The notes under the pieces: model-generated
Told to the model about the DNA's origin: nothing
The model's database searches: none
What the model saw: only the letters and a program-made list of their open reading frames with translations
Assembly (NCBI GenBank): GCA_026874595.1
Contig: CM049310.1
Coordinates: forward strand, 1,552,001-1,616,000
Reading direction: 5' to 3'
Source of the DNA: Sipunculus nudus
Taxonomy: Eukaryota; Annelida; Sipuncula; Golfingiida; Sipunculidae
Length of the DNA stretch: 64,000 nt
Translations under genes and position numbers: made by a program
Shown: piece after piece, positions 13,653 through 25,243 of the stretch
How the letters are laid out: every line of letters begins with the position of its first letter
How positions within the stretch are numbered: position 1 is the first letter of the stretch

Positions 13653-13748
13653 TGTCATAAATCTCAATGGGGTAGTTACAAAGCAGGCCGCCATCAATTT
13701 AGTAGTCTTCTTGTCCGTCATGACTGTAAACTACTGGCTCGAACAGAC
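13653..13748 (-). pseudogene. patatin-like exon 5 (DGG motif) with in-frame stop
   Basis: The acceptor TTAATCAG is at 13756-13749 and the donor GTAAGC at 13652-13647. The 96-bp exon encodes GLFEPVVYSHDGQEDY, then TAA (13701-13699), then IDGGLLCNYPIEIYD. DGG carries the catalytic aspartate of the Ser-Asp dyad. The reading frame on both sides of the stop is the family frame, so the TAA is most simply one substitution in a sense codon, not a wrong exon boundary. The splice sites and flanking phases are intact. Confidence 0.85.
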
Positions 13749-13756
13749 CTGATTAA

Positions 13757-16112
13757 AAAAAATAAGGAAAAATAATATCGAGACACTTTTAAGATATTAA
13801 GACATGCGGGTATATACAAGTTTATAATTATTTCATTTCTTGTTACATTGATAATGAAAAAGATATAAATAATTCCGGTTGTTAGACGGAGGTCTGTTTC
13901 AGGAGCTCAGATGGAGTTTTCGTATCTTCCCGTGTCTGCCTTGTCTTTTGGTTGGCCTATATCCGTATCCCCACTTGGATCGCAAGTAAATCGTATTACG
14001 CTAAACCGGTTTTCTTTTGTCTCGAAGTAGTATACGCTTTGCGTACGCACTGTATTTCGCTTTTCAAGGGCCTATTTAAATCGGTTTATTCAATTAAAGT
14101 GCTGTCCGCACTTGATTGTAAATCAGATTTAATCTGCTGCAAAAAGTAATACTTCGCGGAAATGATTAGGTTAAATGATGTATAAAACTGTCCTCACGCA
14201 GACTAGAAACGGATGGGCGCACTATAATTTGGTTAACTGAAAAATGTACTAAAGTAAACCGAACTACTGTAGACGCCTTTCAAGCGGACAACAGTTTTGA
14301 TGAAGTGGCCTAATGCGGAGTAGTGGCCTAGTACGAACACAGTAAACCGATTCACGATCCGGGGTATTTGCTGGTGCGGATACGGCCATATATATTGACA
14401 TCTGCAGACTATATATAAAACATTTGACTTATGTTAGTGTCTGATGAGATTGGTCTCGTGGTCAGGGAGGTCTTGCTATTTTTTCAGTTTTACTAGATCA
14501 AGAATTCGATCCAGGAACTTGTTCGTCTGCTTATCTGACCTGACTTAGCAAAGTACGGAGGAAGTGACTGTTTTATTAAATAAGGCGTTCTATGTGTGAT
14601 TGGGTCAACCCATGTACGAGTGAAGTATGTTACGTAAAGGATAGTCTTATGTTAGTTACGGAAACCCCATCCGACAGTGGCGCGAACTATCGCCAAGCGA
14701 GTCAGTTAGGGTCACGTTACTACTACATTCCTCGCTTTCGCTTGGTTCCGTGTAAGGTTTAAAGGGCCCAATCACCGATAAAGCACGTTGAATTGACATG
14801 AAAAATAACTTCTTCCCTTTAAATAAAATTGTGCCTGCAAAATATTGCGCTGAAACTGTTTGCTTACTCCTGTAAAAGAAAGTCAAAAACAGTGGACCGG
14901 GCGTGATCACAGGTGTCAACATAAATAGCGCCATTGGGGTCAACATAAATAAAGCCAGTGTAATGTCCGGGCCACAACGTGTTAATCAAGAGATTCCGTG
15001 ACTGACTTGCGGTCTTGTTGAACGCAACACAAGATTAACACAAGATTCTTACATTTACATTAAATATAAACATATTTCATCACTTTTCAACAAAATTTTG
15101 AAGATTAAAATAATGAAAATGTGTAACTTTACAAGACAATAACCTAGAATTTCATTGAAAAGTATTTGAAAAAACTTAAACTATAAAGGTAAGTTTATAA
15201 TTATAATGTTTACTTTAAAATAGATCAAATGTCCTTGCTCTCCAGTCAGATTTAATAAAGCCGTGTTATTTCCACATGTGCATATTTTAAATTTAAACGC
15301 ACTATATGTTTTAAGTTATAGACTCGAAATGTTATGACACAGTTTCTTTGGATTTTGTCCGTCAAATTTTGTGTTAACTGTGTTATATTATGACTTATTT
15401 TGTCACCCTTTTTGGCATCCTTTTAGTTTTAGATTAAAACATGCCCGTGCCATTTCAGTGGAAGAGTATTGCCATGCTGTTGACACAAATACATGAAGCT
15501 TATGTGTAAAAAAGTATTCAAAATTTTTAACTAAACTTAGAGAATCTTAAAGGCACAATATTTTAGGTTATAAACGGGAAATGTGATGACACTTAATATT
15601 TCATTGAATTCTGTAAAGCAATTTAAATTTAAGACTTACCTGATCTTTAATGCAATATATCATTACCATTCACAAGCTTTTAAGCAGCCGTATACGAGGT
15701 ACTGAGACTGTGCTTTGGTTGTTTTGCAGGAAAACTTTTGTAAAATGCAAAACTGAACTGATAGTGTGAAATAATAGGCATAATATTGCTCCTGATTATG
15801 TCCCTTTAGGTTACCGAGGATTCTCTGATTAAAATTTGGATATTGCAGAGAAATTATAGGAATACCAGGTAAATGATTTATGTATCTTAATTCTGTGTTC
15901 TTCTAAATTAACTATTACAGTACTTTCAATGGCTGTCATTCAATATTTCCTAAGATATGGGCCCGTTTAGACGTTATATGGAAAGAAAAATGTCATAGCT
16001 GAGGTGTAAGATATGATAGCTATAGTTGCGATAATGAAATAAAATGTGCATCACATTAAATATCTTTAAAAAACATAACAAGTGTATACATAAAATATCA
16101 TAAAACATGAAA
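13757..16112. other. intron 4, mostly featureless
   Basis: Apart from the tRNA-like segment at 14444-14520 I find no coding exon, inverted termini or tandem repeat. A 96-codon minus-strand frame at 14946-14656 lacks any recognisable motif or splice signals. Confidence 0.45.
14444..14520 (+). repeat. possible tRNA-derived SINE head
   Basis: TTGGTCTCGTGGTCAGG resembles a Pol III A box. AATTCGATCC about 45 nt further on is one base from the B-box consensus GGTTCGATCC. The spacing suits a tRNA-derived SINE promoter, but no clean cloverleaf or tail was delimited. Confidence is low because both boxes are imperfect. Confidence 0.4.
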
Positions 16113-16118
16113 ACTGAC

Positions 16119-16254
16119 CTGGATAGTCGGCGGACATCTGGACCGCTTTAGATATCGGGACGTCTGGGGTTGTTTTGTGACTGAAGAACTCCAGGGACAT
16201 CCAGGTCAGATTGGTCGCCGGGATACACAATACACGGCCCGTATCGTCATACAG
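16119..16254 (-). CDS. patatin-like exon 4 (FSHKTTPD block)
   Basis: The acceptor TTATTCCAG precedes LYDDTGRVLCIPATNLT, then FFSHKTTPDVPISKAV and QMSADYPG, and the exon ends at donor GTCAGT (16118-16113). It is 136 bp with phase 0 in and 1 out. The (Y/F)FS.(K/E)TTPD.PI..AV..S...P motif is a diagnostic patatin block that precedes the catalytic DGG strand. Confidence 0.87.
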
Positions 16255-16424
16255 CTGGAATAAATACGACCCAGGAGCGTCCATTCATTAGTGCGCGTTT
16301 TGTCAAGTTATATCAGATTTTTATAGTGTTGGGAAAGATCTTTTTCTTTTTTTCCGGATAAAAGTAATTCCTCGTTCACACCAACTCCTCGACAATGAAC
16401 ACACTCACACACACACACATATAT

Positions 16425-17652
16425 CAGGGTTGCCAGCGAGCAGAATATTGTCAGGAAAAAAATATTTTTTTTAAGTCAGGAAAAAGTCGGGCAAATTCAT
16501 AAAAAGTCAGGGAATTTTGTGATAATGAGGTACGGGCAAAGTCAGGAAATTTTGATGGCTATGGCGACTGTAGTTGACCATCAGGCTTTGGTATATCCCC
16601 TGAGCCCCCCGAAACAGCATTCAGTAATTTCATACTACATTTTCATTTCCATTTTCAATCAAAGTTGTGTTGTGTTTGTAGTTTTAGCCTAATCTTATTT
16701 CCTTTTGACTTATGTACAGATATGTAGGTCGTTGATGCAGAGCATGGATAAACAATATAGCATCAAAATATATAGCATCAACCATTGTTAATAGGCCGAC
16801 TGTTTCCTACGCTCCCGAGGCATCGGAAATCTTGCACTTCTAAAGAAGCTACTGATTTTCCCGCTGCCTGCTTTGACCATTTATGGTGCACTTAAACACC
16901 AGGTGGCCTGTCTGCTGAAAAAACTGCTGATGTGTCTAGCAGCTTACCAAATGCCAGTCAACAAATACTCGACAGGCATAAGGCTCCGCCCAGAAACCAC
17001 GTGCAGGGCCAATCTCTCTGAGCCTGGGGCCTGTTCAAACGGTTGCAGGGCGATAAGCTGTCACTCAAAACGACATGAACAACTTTAGCTCCGTGTATTC
17101 CGCGCTTGGCTTGTAAACCGTATTGTCTTCCAGAACAGGGTCTCATCTGATTGGACCAAAAAACAGTGCTCCCCTCTGGTGTAGAGATTCAGGATACGAG
17201 GTATAACAAACAGCGCTTACGATATAGGTAGTAGGCCTATAGGAAAGCGCTGTGTAAAGAGCGTAACTGTTCCTAAGCAATAATGCACATCTATTATATA
17301 GTACTAGTAGAACATTTTATACAAGGACATGACCCTGCACAGGTAACAAACGACAAAGTCAGTACACAGCGCTGTTACTTTGATTCATTGAAGCCGTTCG
17401 TTATTATTGTGTGATAAATTTATACAAATGATAAATACGTAAATGAGTGTATGGTTCTTTGAAGATTACATTGTCGATTCCAATTTCTAGTTTCACTTTG
17501 CTTTGCTTTTTGCAGCATTCCAGTTACGCTTTTCAAATAAGTTTTATGTTTGGGTTAGCAGTAGAATGACGTTTTGAGACCACATTTGAATTTTGCGAGA
17601 TTTTACCCCTTGAAAACCAGCTAAATGTCAGGGAATAATCAGGGCAACCCTG
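16425..17652. mobile_element. hAT-like non-autonomous element filling intron 3
   Basis: The termini are CAGGGTTGCC (16425-16434) and GGCAACCCTG (17643-17652), a perfect 10-bp inverted repeat of the CAGGGTTGCC type common in hAT elements. Subterminal GTCAGG(G)AA motifs recur inside the left end and again near the right end (GTCAGGGAATAATCAGGG). The interior has no transposase frame. Both flanks are TA-rich, so an 8-bp target duplication cannot be fixed (ACATATAT left, TGTATATA right). It occupies 1228 of the 1459 bp between exons 3 and 4. Confidence 0.75.
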
Positions 17653-17713
17653 TGTATATATATGCATATACACCCATGCATTTCGGAAAAATTCACATAA
17701 AAGGTCGGCCTAC

Positions 17714-17859
17714 CTGCTTGAATGTATAATTGTCCTGGTTGGTCTTTTCTTTTATGTTCCCCTCAATGTATGTTAGGAGTTTTTCACTGGTGGTCATTCC
17801 GAAGTGACAGAAGATCCGCGGAAGTGATCTTATTATCTTACAAGTTGATGGAGGATATT
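17714..17859 (-). CDS. patatin-like exon 3
   Basis: The acceptor ATTTTAG is at 17866-17860 and the donor GTAGGC at 17713-17708. The 146-bp exon enters by completing a Lys codon and leaves in phase 0. It encodes KYPPSTCKIIRSLPRIFCHF, then GMTTSEKLLTYIEGNIKEKT and NQDNYTFKQ. This is the helix-rich segment between the serine elbow and the next beta strand in eukaryotic patatin-like proteins, where a hydrophobic-FG...IE..I.EKT pattern is usual. Phase agreement with exons 2 and 4 is the main support. Confidence 0.8.
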
Positions 17860-18221
17860 CTAAAAATGAACCAAAATAATGAACGATAAGTCCACTTTAC
17901 CACATGCAGTGCAAGCCCTATCAGAAGGCTCATTTTCTGGCAAAAAGCATCAAGTAAGATATAGTTAATTGCTATATATTGAAACGAGGGTTGAAAAAGC
18001 GAGTATTGCTGGTAGGGAATTGTCTGACATGTTTCCGGTCGCAAAGCGGGCTTCCGTCTGTCATACGGCTTTCCGCTTGTAAACTTGGCTTCCGCTAGGC
18101 TTTCATCCTTCCGTCTGTCAAACGGGTTTCCGGAAGGGAATCTATTTAAGGGGGGCGTCTGGTCATGCCTAGGTGAGATCGTCGCCAGAGCTCAACGGGT
18201 GCGGGTCGCCCAGACAGCTAA

Positions 18222-18559
18222 GGCCAAAATAAAAAAAAAAGGTATGGTTCTCAGGCACTTTTTTCAGAAATCAATGCGGGCGAGCGCTTTTTTTATTTTA
18301 AATTTTTTGGTATGTTCCGATAAAAATGTCGAATGATAAGGGAAAAGCATGAAAATAACAGTTTTATTTTGCTAAATAAGTAAAAGCACTACAAAACAAA
18401 GGAAACTGTATGGTTTTATCTTCTTGAAAGAAATGTCGGAGCGGCAGCAGCCCAAAATTGGAAAGTTTTTATTGAAAATCAAAATAAAAATTTTTGTTGC
18501 GGGGGTTTAAAATTGATGCGGGCGGTGCCTGAGAACCATACCTTTATTTTTTTTTGGCC
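18222..18559. mobile_element. foldback/MITE-like element, ~34-bp inverted termini
   Basis: The left end runs GGCC, A-rich, then GGTATGGTTCTCAGGCA (18241-18257). The right end is its reverse complement, TGCCTGAGAACCATACC (18526-18542), then T-rich and GGCC (18556-18559). A CAGCT flanks each side, which is a possible short target duplication. The 338-bp interior is non-coding. Superfamily not assigned. Confidence 0.75.
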
Positions 18560-19149
18560 TAACAGCTGTCGTCTAGGCATCCCAGCTCCAAGCAACACTA
18601 ACGACGTTTGGTAAGATCTGTGAGGCCCTTTTCTTTTAATAGTACCTAATGGGGCTTAAACTAAATAAAATCCTTTTGTTAAATTACATTAAGGGCGATG
18701 TAACATTTTCTCTTTTCTGTATCTGATCTTTGTAATTACCTGGGAATAACCCGGGAAACTTAATCATTTCTCATTACCTCTGGCAACTTTTTTCTATTTT
18801 GTTGACTTAATAAATGTTATTTATATTTATTAACGTCTCATTTTTTTAATTGTCTCTGCATGCGCTTAGCATGACCTTTGACCTGTAAGGTCACGGTCAC
18901 GTTACAATATATGTAATAAAATCATCACATACAATATTTTTGGCTTGACTGGCTTGCTTAAGCAAACAGATCAAACAAAAAAATATAAAATATAATTGTA
19001 TATGACAAAAAAAAAAGACGTGTCTTAAATATTTGACTAGGTCATTGTGCTGCAAAGGATATACATGTACTCTTTTGGAGTTGCCTGATAGCGACCTATA
19101 GCGAACCATGATTTCATTTATTTTTAAACAAATAGTTCTCTGGATGACT
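18560..19149. other. intron 2 segment, nothing recognised
   Basis: AT-rich sequence between the foldback element and the decayed LINE. No exon, tandem repeat or terminal inverted repeat is seen. Confidence 0.4.
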
Positions 19150-20140
19150 TTAGTCTTCTACAATATCGTTTGCTTTCTTCAACAATCGTGTTTGAGATAT
19201 GGAGTCAACAGTGGGTAAAGGAACCCCAATGATCCTCTCAGCTGTTTTAACTACCTGCGAAAGACGGTTTCTTTCCTCGACATTGATACTACCTCCCAAA
19301 CCTCTGACTGACAACGTCCGATAAAACTTTAATAGGATCGGTTTGCTAAGCCTGTAATCTTTTAGGTTCTTTAGAAAGAATAAACGTTGTGTCTTCTTGA
19401 CGCAGTAATAAACATTTTCGGCCAACTTCAAATCAGAAGAAATATAAATTCCTAAAATTTTAAAACAGTCAACGATTTCAACCTACCTAGGAGCCGTCAT
19501 TTACAAAGGGTAATATTTCAGTTTTCTCCCGTCTTAAGTCAGTAATCATCTCCTTGGTTTCCTTTACATTTAACTCCAAATTATTTTCAGAGCACCACGA
19601 AGTTAAAGTTTTATTCTCATTGTGGTGGAGACTTTCGTTTATTCCCTAGATGAGCCCAGAAACTGTTGTATCATCTGCGAATTTTACAATAAGGCAATCA
19701 TCAGAAGTAGAGACACAGTCATAGGTGGACAGAGAGTACAGTTTTAGTGAAGGTACACAACCTTGGGGTAATCCATTGTTTAAGACCATGCAGTTCTTCG
19801 GAAATAATGTTACCAATCTTAACCACTTGAGGCCGATTTTTTAAAAAGTCTAAGATCCAGTTACACATGTTGATATTGAGACCGAGTTCTAATAATTTTC
19901 CGATTAATTTATAGGGAAGGATATTGTTAAAGGCTTAGCTGAAATCGCTGAATAAAACCCTGGCATAGGTAAATTCTGGTAAGTGAAGATGTTTTCAAAA
20001 ATGAAAGTGTGAATGATACAGCGTCATCTTTTGAGCGGTTACTGCGATAGGCGAACTGAAAAGGTCAAAAGTTTCTGAAATACGGCATTTGAGATAATAA
20101 CACCAGTCCCTCAAAATTCTTGGCAATTACAGAAGTTAAT
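19150..20140 (-). mobile_element. decayed non-LTR retrotransposon (RT 3' part, CR1/L2/Jockey-like)
   Basis: On the minus strand, broken frames spell an RT palm: VLFSDFS-stop-AFNNILP, [31 protein letters not shown], and KFADDTTVSGLI with the catalytic FADD. These are followed by NNLELNVKETKEMI and a C-terminal segment KKTQRLFFLKNL...RLSQVVKTAERIIGVPLP. This order and these C-terminal phrases are typical of Jockey-superfamily (CR1/L2-type) LINEs. Stops and frameshifts break the frame, no endonuclease is visible, and the ends were not found. It lies in intron 2 in the same orientation as the host gene. Confidence 0.75.
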
Positions 20141-20291
20141 GCAACAGGACGATAGTCATTCGAACATGATGCTAGAGTTTTTTTTCGGTTCAGGAATAAC
20201 CACTGATCATGTAAAGAGCTCTAGCACTGTTTTCAATCGCAAAGACCAGTTAGCAAGGCCTAAAGCAATGATATACTTCACACCTTGTCGG

Positions 20292-20322
<31 letters not shown>
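20292..20322. repeat. (CA)n microsatellite
   Basis: An uninterrupted CACACA run followed by CATATGTAC, next to the 5' remnant of the decayed LINE. Confidence 0.95.
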
Positions 20323-20325
<3 letters not shown>

Positions 20326-21409
20326 GTACAGGAAGTCGTGACAGCAGTTCAATTGACTGCCCAGTCATAACCACGATTTATACCTTTACTTTCTGATTAT
20401 AGTATAGATGGCTGCATGCATATAGCTCATGTCCGTATTCTTGAAATAAAGAATGTTTGCATTTAACAACTGAAAACATGATTTCATACGGTATACGACA
20501 AAATATTAATTCAGTTCACACTTATGTAATCATTTGTAAACGGGATACTCCGCTTAAAGCAGCGTTTACCGCATACACGCGGAATGCGGTATGACACGCG
20601 GTTAAATGGCATTCTTAGTGGAAAATTGCATGTGCATATACCGCGCCCATGGGCTGTGGTTAACATATGTATAGCCACTCTCCCTGCGCTCCGTTTCCCT
20701 CCGCTCCTAGTAAAAAGTGTTTGAAAACTGGAGATTTTCAAGTGGACAATAAAACTATAATATCCCGGCTAAATAGTGTCAGATATATGATTACAAACAT
20801 GTACCACTTTAACATCGCTTTGTCCCTTAAATGATCGAACAATTCAGGTCTCAATCTCAAGCGGTAAAATCAAACATGTCTGGTGGGATTTCCCCGGGTT
20901 TCCCCTACATAAAACGTCATACCCTCCATCAACCATCAGCGCAGAGTCAAGTTCTGTTGTGTTTATCCTTGACATTCATGACAAACTTTCTGAATGGAGA
21001 ATGATGCCTCATGCATGCCAAGTTTTGATTGTCCCAACATTAAGAACTTGTGTCAATTCCAGGGAAGCAACATTTTAAAGTTAGTACGGTTTAGGTTTTA
21101 TAGCAGGAAAATCAGCGAAATTCCTTGTTCATTCGAGTACACTAACATTTTCTGCCCCCGAATGCATAAGTTTCATGACATATACACATTTTATTTGATT
21201 TTAAACGATTTACGTTCTCCAGTTTACTTGAAGCCTTTTATGCGGCGCGTATCCGTTGAAATGGATACCTACCTCGCATAAGTTGCAGTTAAGCCAATTG
21301 ATGCAGGGGGCCCATATCGCAGCCTGTCAGGAAAATGTCCCACGCATTCCGCAAATCGTTTTCTGCTGCCGCATACCACATACCGCACGCAAAGCCCAGC
21401 TATATACAT

Positions 21410-21611
21410 CAGGGCGGATCCAGGATTTAGAAAAAGGGGGGTACAACTCAGGAGGACTAATGAAATACCTAAAAAATGTTAACCAGGTCCGGTAAAGGGT
21501 TGGGGTCCAGGCCACAAAATTTTGTCTGAAACCCTTAAAAAAGGTTACGGCAGATGAAAAAAAAGGGGGAGGGGACCGGACCCCTGGACTCGTACCCTGG
21601 ATCCGTTTCTG
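21410..21611. mobile_element. short CAG...CTG MITE, copy 1
   Basis: The termini CAGGGCGGATCCAGG and CCTGGATCCGTTTCTG form an imperfect inverted repeat around a G-rich, non-coding 202-bp body. The flanks are TACAT on the left and TTCAT on the right, a 5-bp target duplication with one mismatch. The same element recurs at 27363-27569. Confidence 0.8.
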
Positions 21612-22078
21612 TTCATGTATTTCATGTTAGCACCTGCCCAAGTGCTGAGGTCCCAGTATGCCCCCAGAACCGCCACGAAACAGGACACGCGATAACACGA
21701 AACCCATGTTTTTAGCTATTGAAGTAATGTTTTGACCAAAATTGACCAGTTTACGAATGAATGTCAGAGCATTGTTATGGGTTCATTACTGAATTTATAG
21801 TGGGCCAGCCAAGTTGATTATTTTTCACCTTTAATGGCATTGCTTAAACATGTTAATAGCAGGTATCTATGCTAGATCAATCCGCCATAGAGTGAAGAAA
21901 TAGTGTGTGTGAATGCCACATGATTTTTTTTAATTTTAAGGTCATTTTCAAGGTCTAGGCCAGCAAGGTCAATTTTACACTTTTGGGCACATTGCATGTT
22001 TATATTGTATTCATGCAAGACCAACCAACCAAACAGTGATAGAAAAAGTGAAAGTGAATGCCAACTTACATTTGGACC

Positions 22079-22113
22079 TTTAAGGTCATTTTCAAGGTCA
22101 TTTTCAAGGTCAA
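22079..22113. promoter_or_regulatory. triple AAGGTCA half-sites, 5-bp spacing
   Basis: Three AAGGTCA copies occur in direct orientation separated by TTTTC, and related AAGGTC copies occur at 21940-21975. AAGGTCA is the extended monomer site of SF-1/ERR-type nuclear receptors. The same words are also common in dispersed repeats of this style (compare TGACCTTTACCTTTGACC near 45056), so repeat origin is at least as likely as regulation. Confidence 0.3.
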
Positions 22114-22512
22114 ATCGAAGAAAATTAAACCTGAACGGATATAGTGTTTCTCCATCAATAAAACCAAGTTTTTTTCGGTAACCTTATGATAACGAGATAT
22201 TTTTGTGTCAAGTGAACGTACCCAAGCCACGTAATAATAATGTTCACAATTTCTCACACTTAAAAGTATGAAAAATACATCTTAAAAGTGTGTTTTGTGT
22301 ACACAGTAACGTTTTTACTACTCTGAATCTAGACCTATGGAAGCGGAGTAAAGGGGTACATTTTATGTGTTCCTCAAAGTGTATATAATACACTCTAAAT
22401 GGTAACAGTATAAAACATGGCTGCATTTTGTAAATGAAGGATAAAAGGTCCATGAATAACGGATATCTGCTTATAATAATGTTGTTCTGGAAGCGAGTTA
22501 TGGGTATCGGAA

Positions 22513-22563
22513 CAGGGGCAACTCCAGGATTTAGGAAAAGGAGGAATTCAAGGGTCCAGGCCG
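22513..22563. mobile_element. truncated copy of the CAG...CTG MITE
   Basis: CAGGGGCAACTCCAGG followed by ATTTAGGAAAAGGAGG and GGGTCCAGGCC matches the left half of the 21410 and 27363 elements. The right terminus is missing. Confidence 0.55.
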
Positions 22564-23499
22564 CTATATATTTATAGTTGAATTAATTGAAGCGAAATTT
22601 GAAGCCTTTGTAATCATACTGATGAAACTGTATGTGTTAAAAGATGCATACTTTGTCAGAATCATCTACCACAGTGAAATGATTTAGAGCAGTACCTGTA
22701 GAATTGATAAGTTACCGGTAATCAACATTAATTTCCAAAATTTGTAATGGATGGCTTTAATGTAATTATGCAGTTCGACAACCAACACATTTGAATCATA
22801 TTTGATAAATCTGTTAAATAACTTGGGGTATCTTTGGATAATAACTTCAATTGAGATACACCCAGTGGAAATGTGCTTCAAAGCAAGTATACAGTCAAAT
22901 GTGCTTCAGCTTATTAGTATTTAATCCGTTGGAACTTTGACCAGGAACCTTTATCATCTGTATACCACTTTTAAGAGTGCCCTTTATTTTATATGGCACG
23001 TTTGTGGTAATGAAAACTTAGAAAAAGATTCCAAGTAACTTTCTCAATGCCATTTTAAAGGTCAAACGGAACAAAATAGGAATGGTAACAAAGCATTTAT
23101 TTTGTTGAACTTCAACACCCCATATAACATTGTCCTTTAAACTAACACAGTACACATTCCGGTGTATTTCAAAGTTACACATCCCAGATAAATGTTGCAC
23201 AATACTGTTGAACAATAGGTTATACATTCGGCTGAACCAAAAAGTTGATTGCAAAAAAAAAAAAAAAAAATGCTTTATTAAACTTAATGTACGAGGTAGC
23301 ATGTATATACCATATATGACTATATAATTATGTTCCGCCGCCGCCGCGGAGAACTCCTTTGAGACTACTGGACCGATTTTTTCCGAAACGTACACAATTA
23401 TCGGGTGCGTCCAGTGCGTCCATCTGTGCGTATATTTTGACACATTAACCCACAAATCTTCGGACTCGTTTTACCAATTAGGAAAAAATGTTTACATAA

Positions 23500-24135
23500 A
23501 TGTAGCCCTTGGATAGCTTTATAACATACACAAATATGGCGCCACCTATATTCAGGTTTACCCTGCAGACATCTACGCTTATATCTCCGGACTGGTTTGA
23601 CGTATTTTCCTGAAAATTTGCATGTGTTTAGATCTCACATAGCTCTTTATCATGCAGGAAACTGGTTGCGCCACCTCAACCATTTTTGCACAGCGTCCAT
23701 CAGTTCGTTGGACTAGGGTTAAAATCACTCATATCTCAGCAGTGGTTCGACTTATTCACCTGAAATTTGTCATGCGTATACATCCTGGATAGCTTTCTTG
23801 ATTTTATGAAAGGTGGCGCCACCTACATTCACGTTAATGCTGCAGATATCCATGCTAATATCTCCGGACTGGTTTGACGTACCTACATAAAGTGATTAAT
23901 GTGTTTGGATCTCACATAGATCTTTATCATACAAGAAACTGGTGGCGCCACCTGCAACCATTCTTGCACTGAGTATATCTGTTTGTCTGCTGTGGAATAA
24001 AATCACTCATATCTCGTCAGTGGTTTGACTTTTCCACCTGAAATTTTGCATTTGTATATATCTTGGATAGTTTCTCGTTCAAATAACAGGTGGCGCCACC
24101 TACAATCATGTTTACGTCATCCATGCTAATATATA
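23500..24135. repeat. ~277-bp tandem repeat with AGGTGGCGCCACCT palindrome
   Basis: Slightly more than two units. ATATCTCCGGACTGGTTTGA recurs at about 23582 and 23860, and ATCACTCATATCTC recurs near 23725 and 24002. GGCGCCACCT occurs near 23540, 23816, 23946 and 24092, twice inside the 14-bp perfect palindrome AGGTGGCGCCACCT. No coding potential. It lies within intron 2. Confidence 0.85.
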
Positions 24136-24269
24136 ACACATCTAACTCTATTTCCCCTTGCCAGTTAATCCATGTCTCACTACACCCGTCCTACTCTGAC
24201 TTTGGCGGATACACGTAGTCGCTTGTCGACTACCCGTACTCTAGTTAAATTGGTACTAATCCTAGCCTG

Positions 24270-24505
24270 AATGATACGCTCCATCACACCATGTCAAGCT
24301 CTCTCCATTAGGACAATTACGACACAGGTGCCCGCCGAATTTTCGATTCTTGGATCCAACGGTGCCGAAACGTGCCTGTCTAACGGACGGACAGCAGGAC
24401 GGACAGACGGACAGACGGATGGCACGATGGACGGACGGACGGACGACGGACAATGGACAACGACTAAATCTCAGATGACTTATAGTCAGCTGAGCTAAAA
24501 AGGTC
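24270..24505. repeat. dispersed repeat: ACGG tracts plus TCAGCTGAGCTAAAA end
   Basis: A run of ACGGACGG/ACAGACGG words is followed by GACTTATAGTCAGCTGAGCTAAAA. Related copies are found in reverse at 34806-34900 and 40806-40900, and in the same sense at 48050-48205, with a bare end at 45290-45316. The AGCTCAGCTGACTATAAGTCATCTGAGCT end is an imperfect palindrome. Family not identified. Confidence 0.75.
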
Positions 24506-25243
24506 ACCAGAATATTTAAAAAAAATTATGTCCGAGTTAGGAATCTGTATAACACCATTGGACATGAAAGCTACAAATAAAAGCACCAACCTTTGTATCT
24601 CCAGATTTTAACAGCTTATATGAGAATCGTTTAACTCAATAAAACATGCACAAAATCTTACATAAACACCGTACAAGTCGACTAATAATCATGGTAAAAA
24701 AATAGTAGATAGTATATTATCGAACCTGTTATATGATATTTTTGAATTAACTACTTTCTAATAAAAGGTATAGCTCTAGAGGGCAATAACAGTCAAATTA
24801 CCCCACAATTATTATTGTTATTTGTCAGTATTAATGTCATCATATTTTCATATGACTTAAATGGTTTCAAACACCTGGGACTTTCATTCATACATGCAAT
24901 CGATTAATCAGTTACAGATATTCAATAACAAATCTAATTATTGATATTTTATTATTATTCTATTCTCAATCTTTAGTCATCTTAGTAGCATGCACATGCT
25001 AGTGTTTTTCTTAATTCTCTCACAACCTCTGAATGTAAATAAAACTAGTTGATAATAGACACCAGTTGGCACAATCATAAATGAAATATTTACAGAATGC
25101 GTCCATTTGAGACTTGATCTGCTTCGTGACAATAAGAAATAAAAAGTTTATTTCACTGCAGTGGAAGGAGTTAACAACTTAATATTGTTTAAGAAACTGC
25201 TGTCAAATTTTCAACAAAACAAAAAAAAGCCATGTCGTAGTCT

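Noticed and set aside
20530-21400. Possible inverted pair built on GCGGTATG/CATACCGC words
   Set aside because: The words are short and the spacing and flanks do not define an element by eye.
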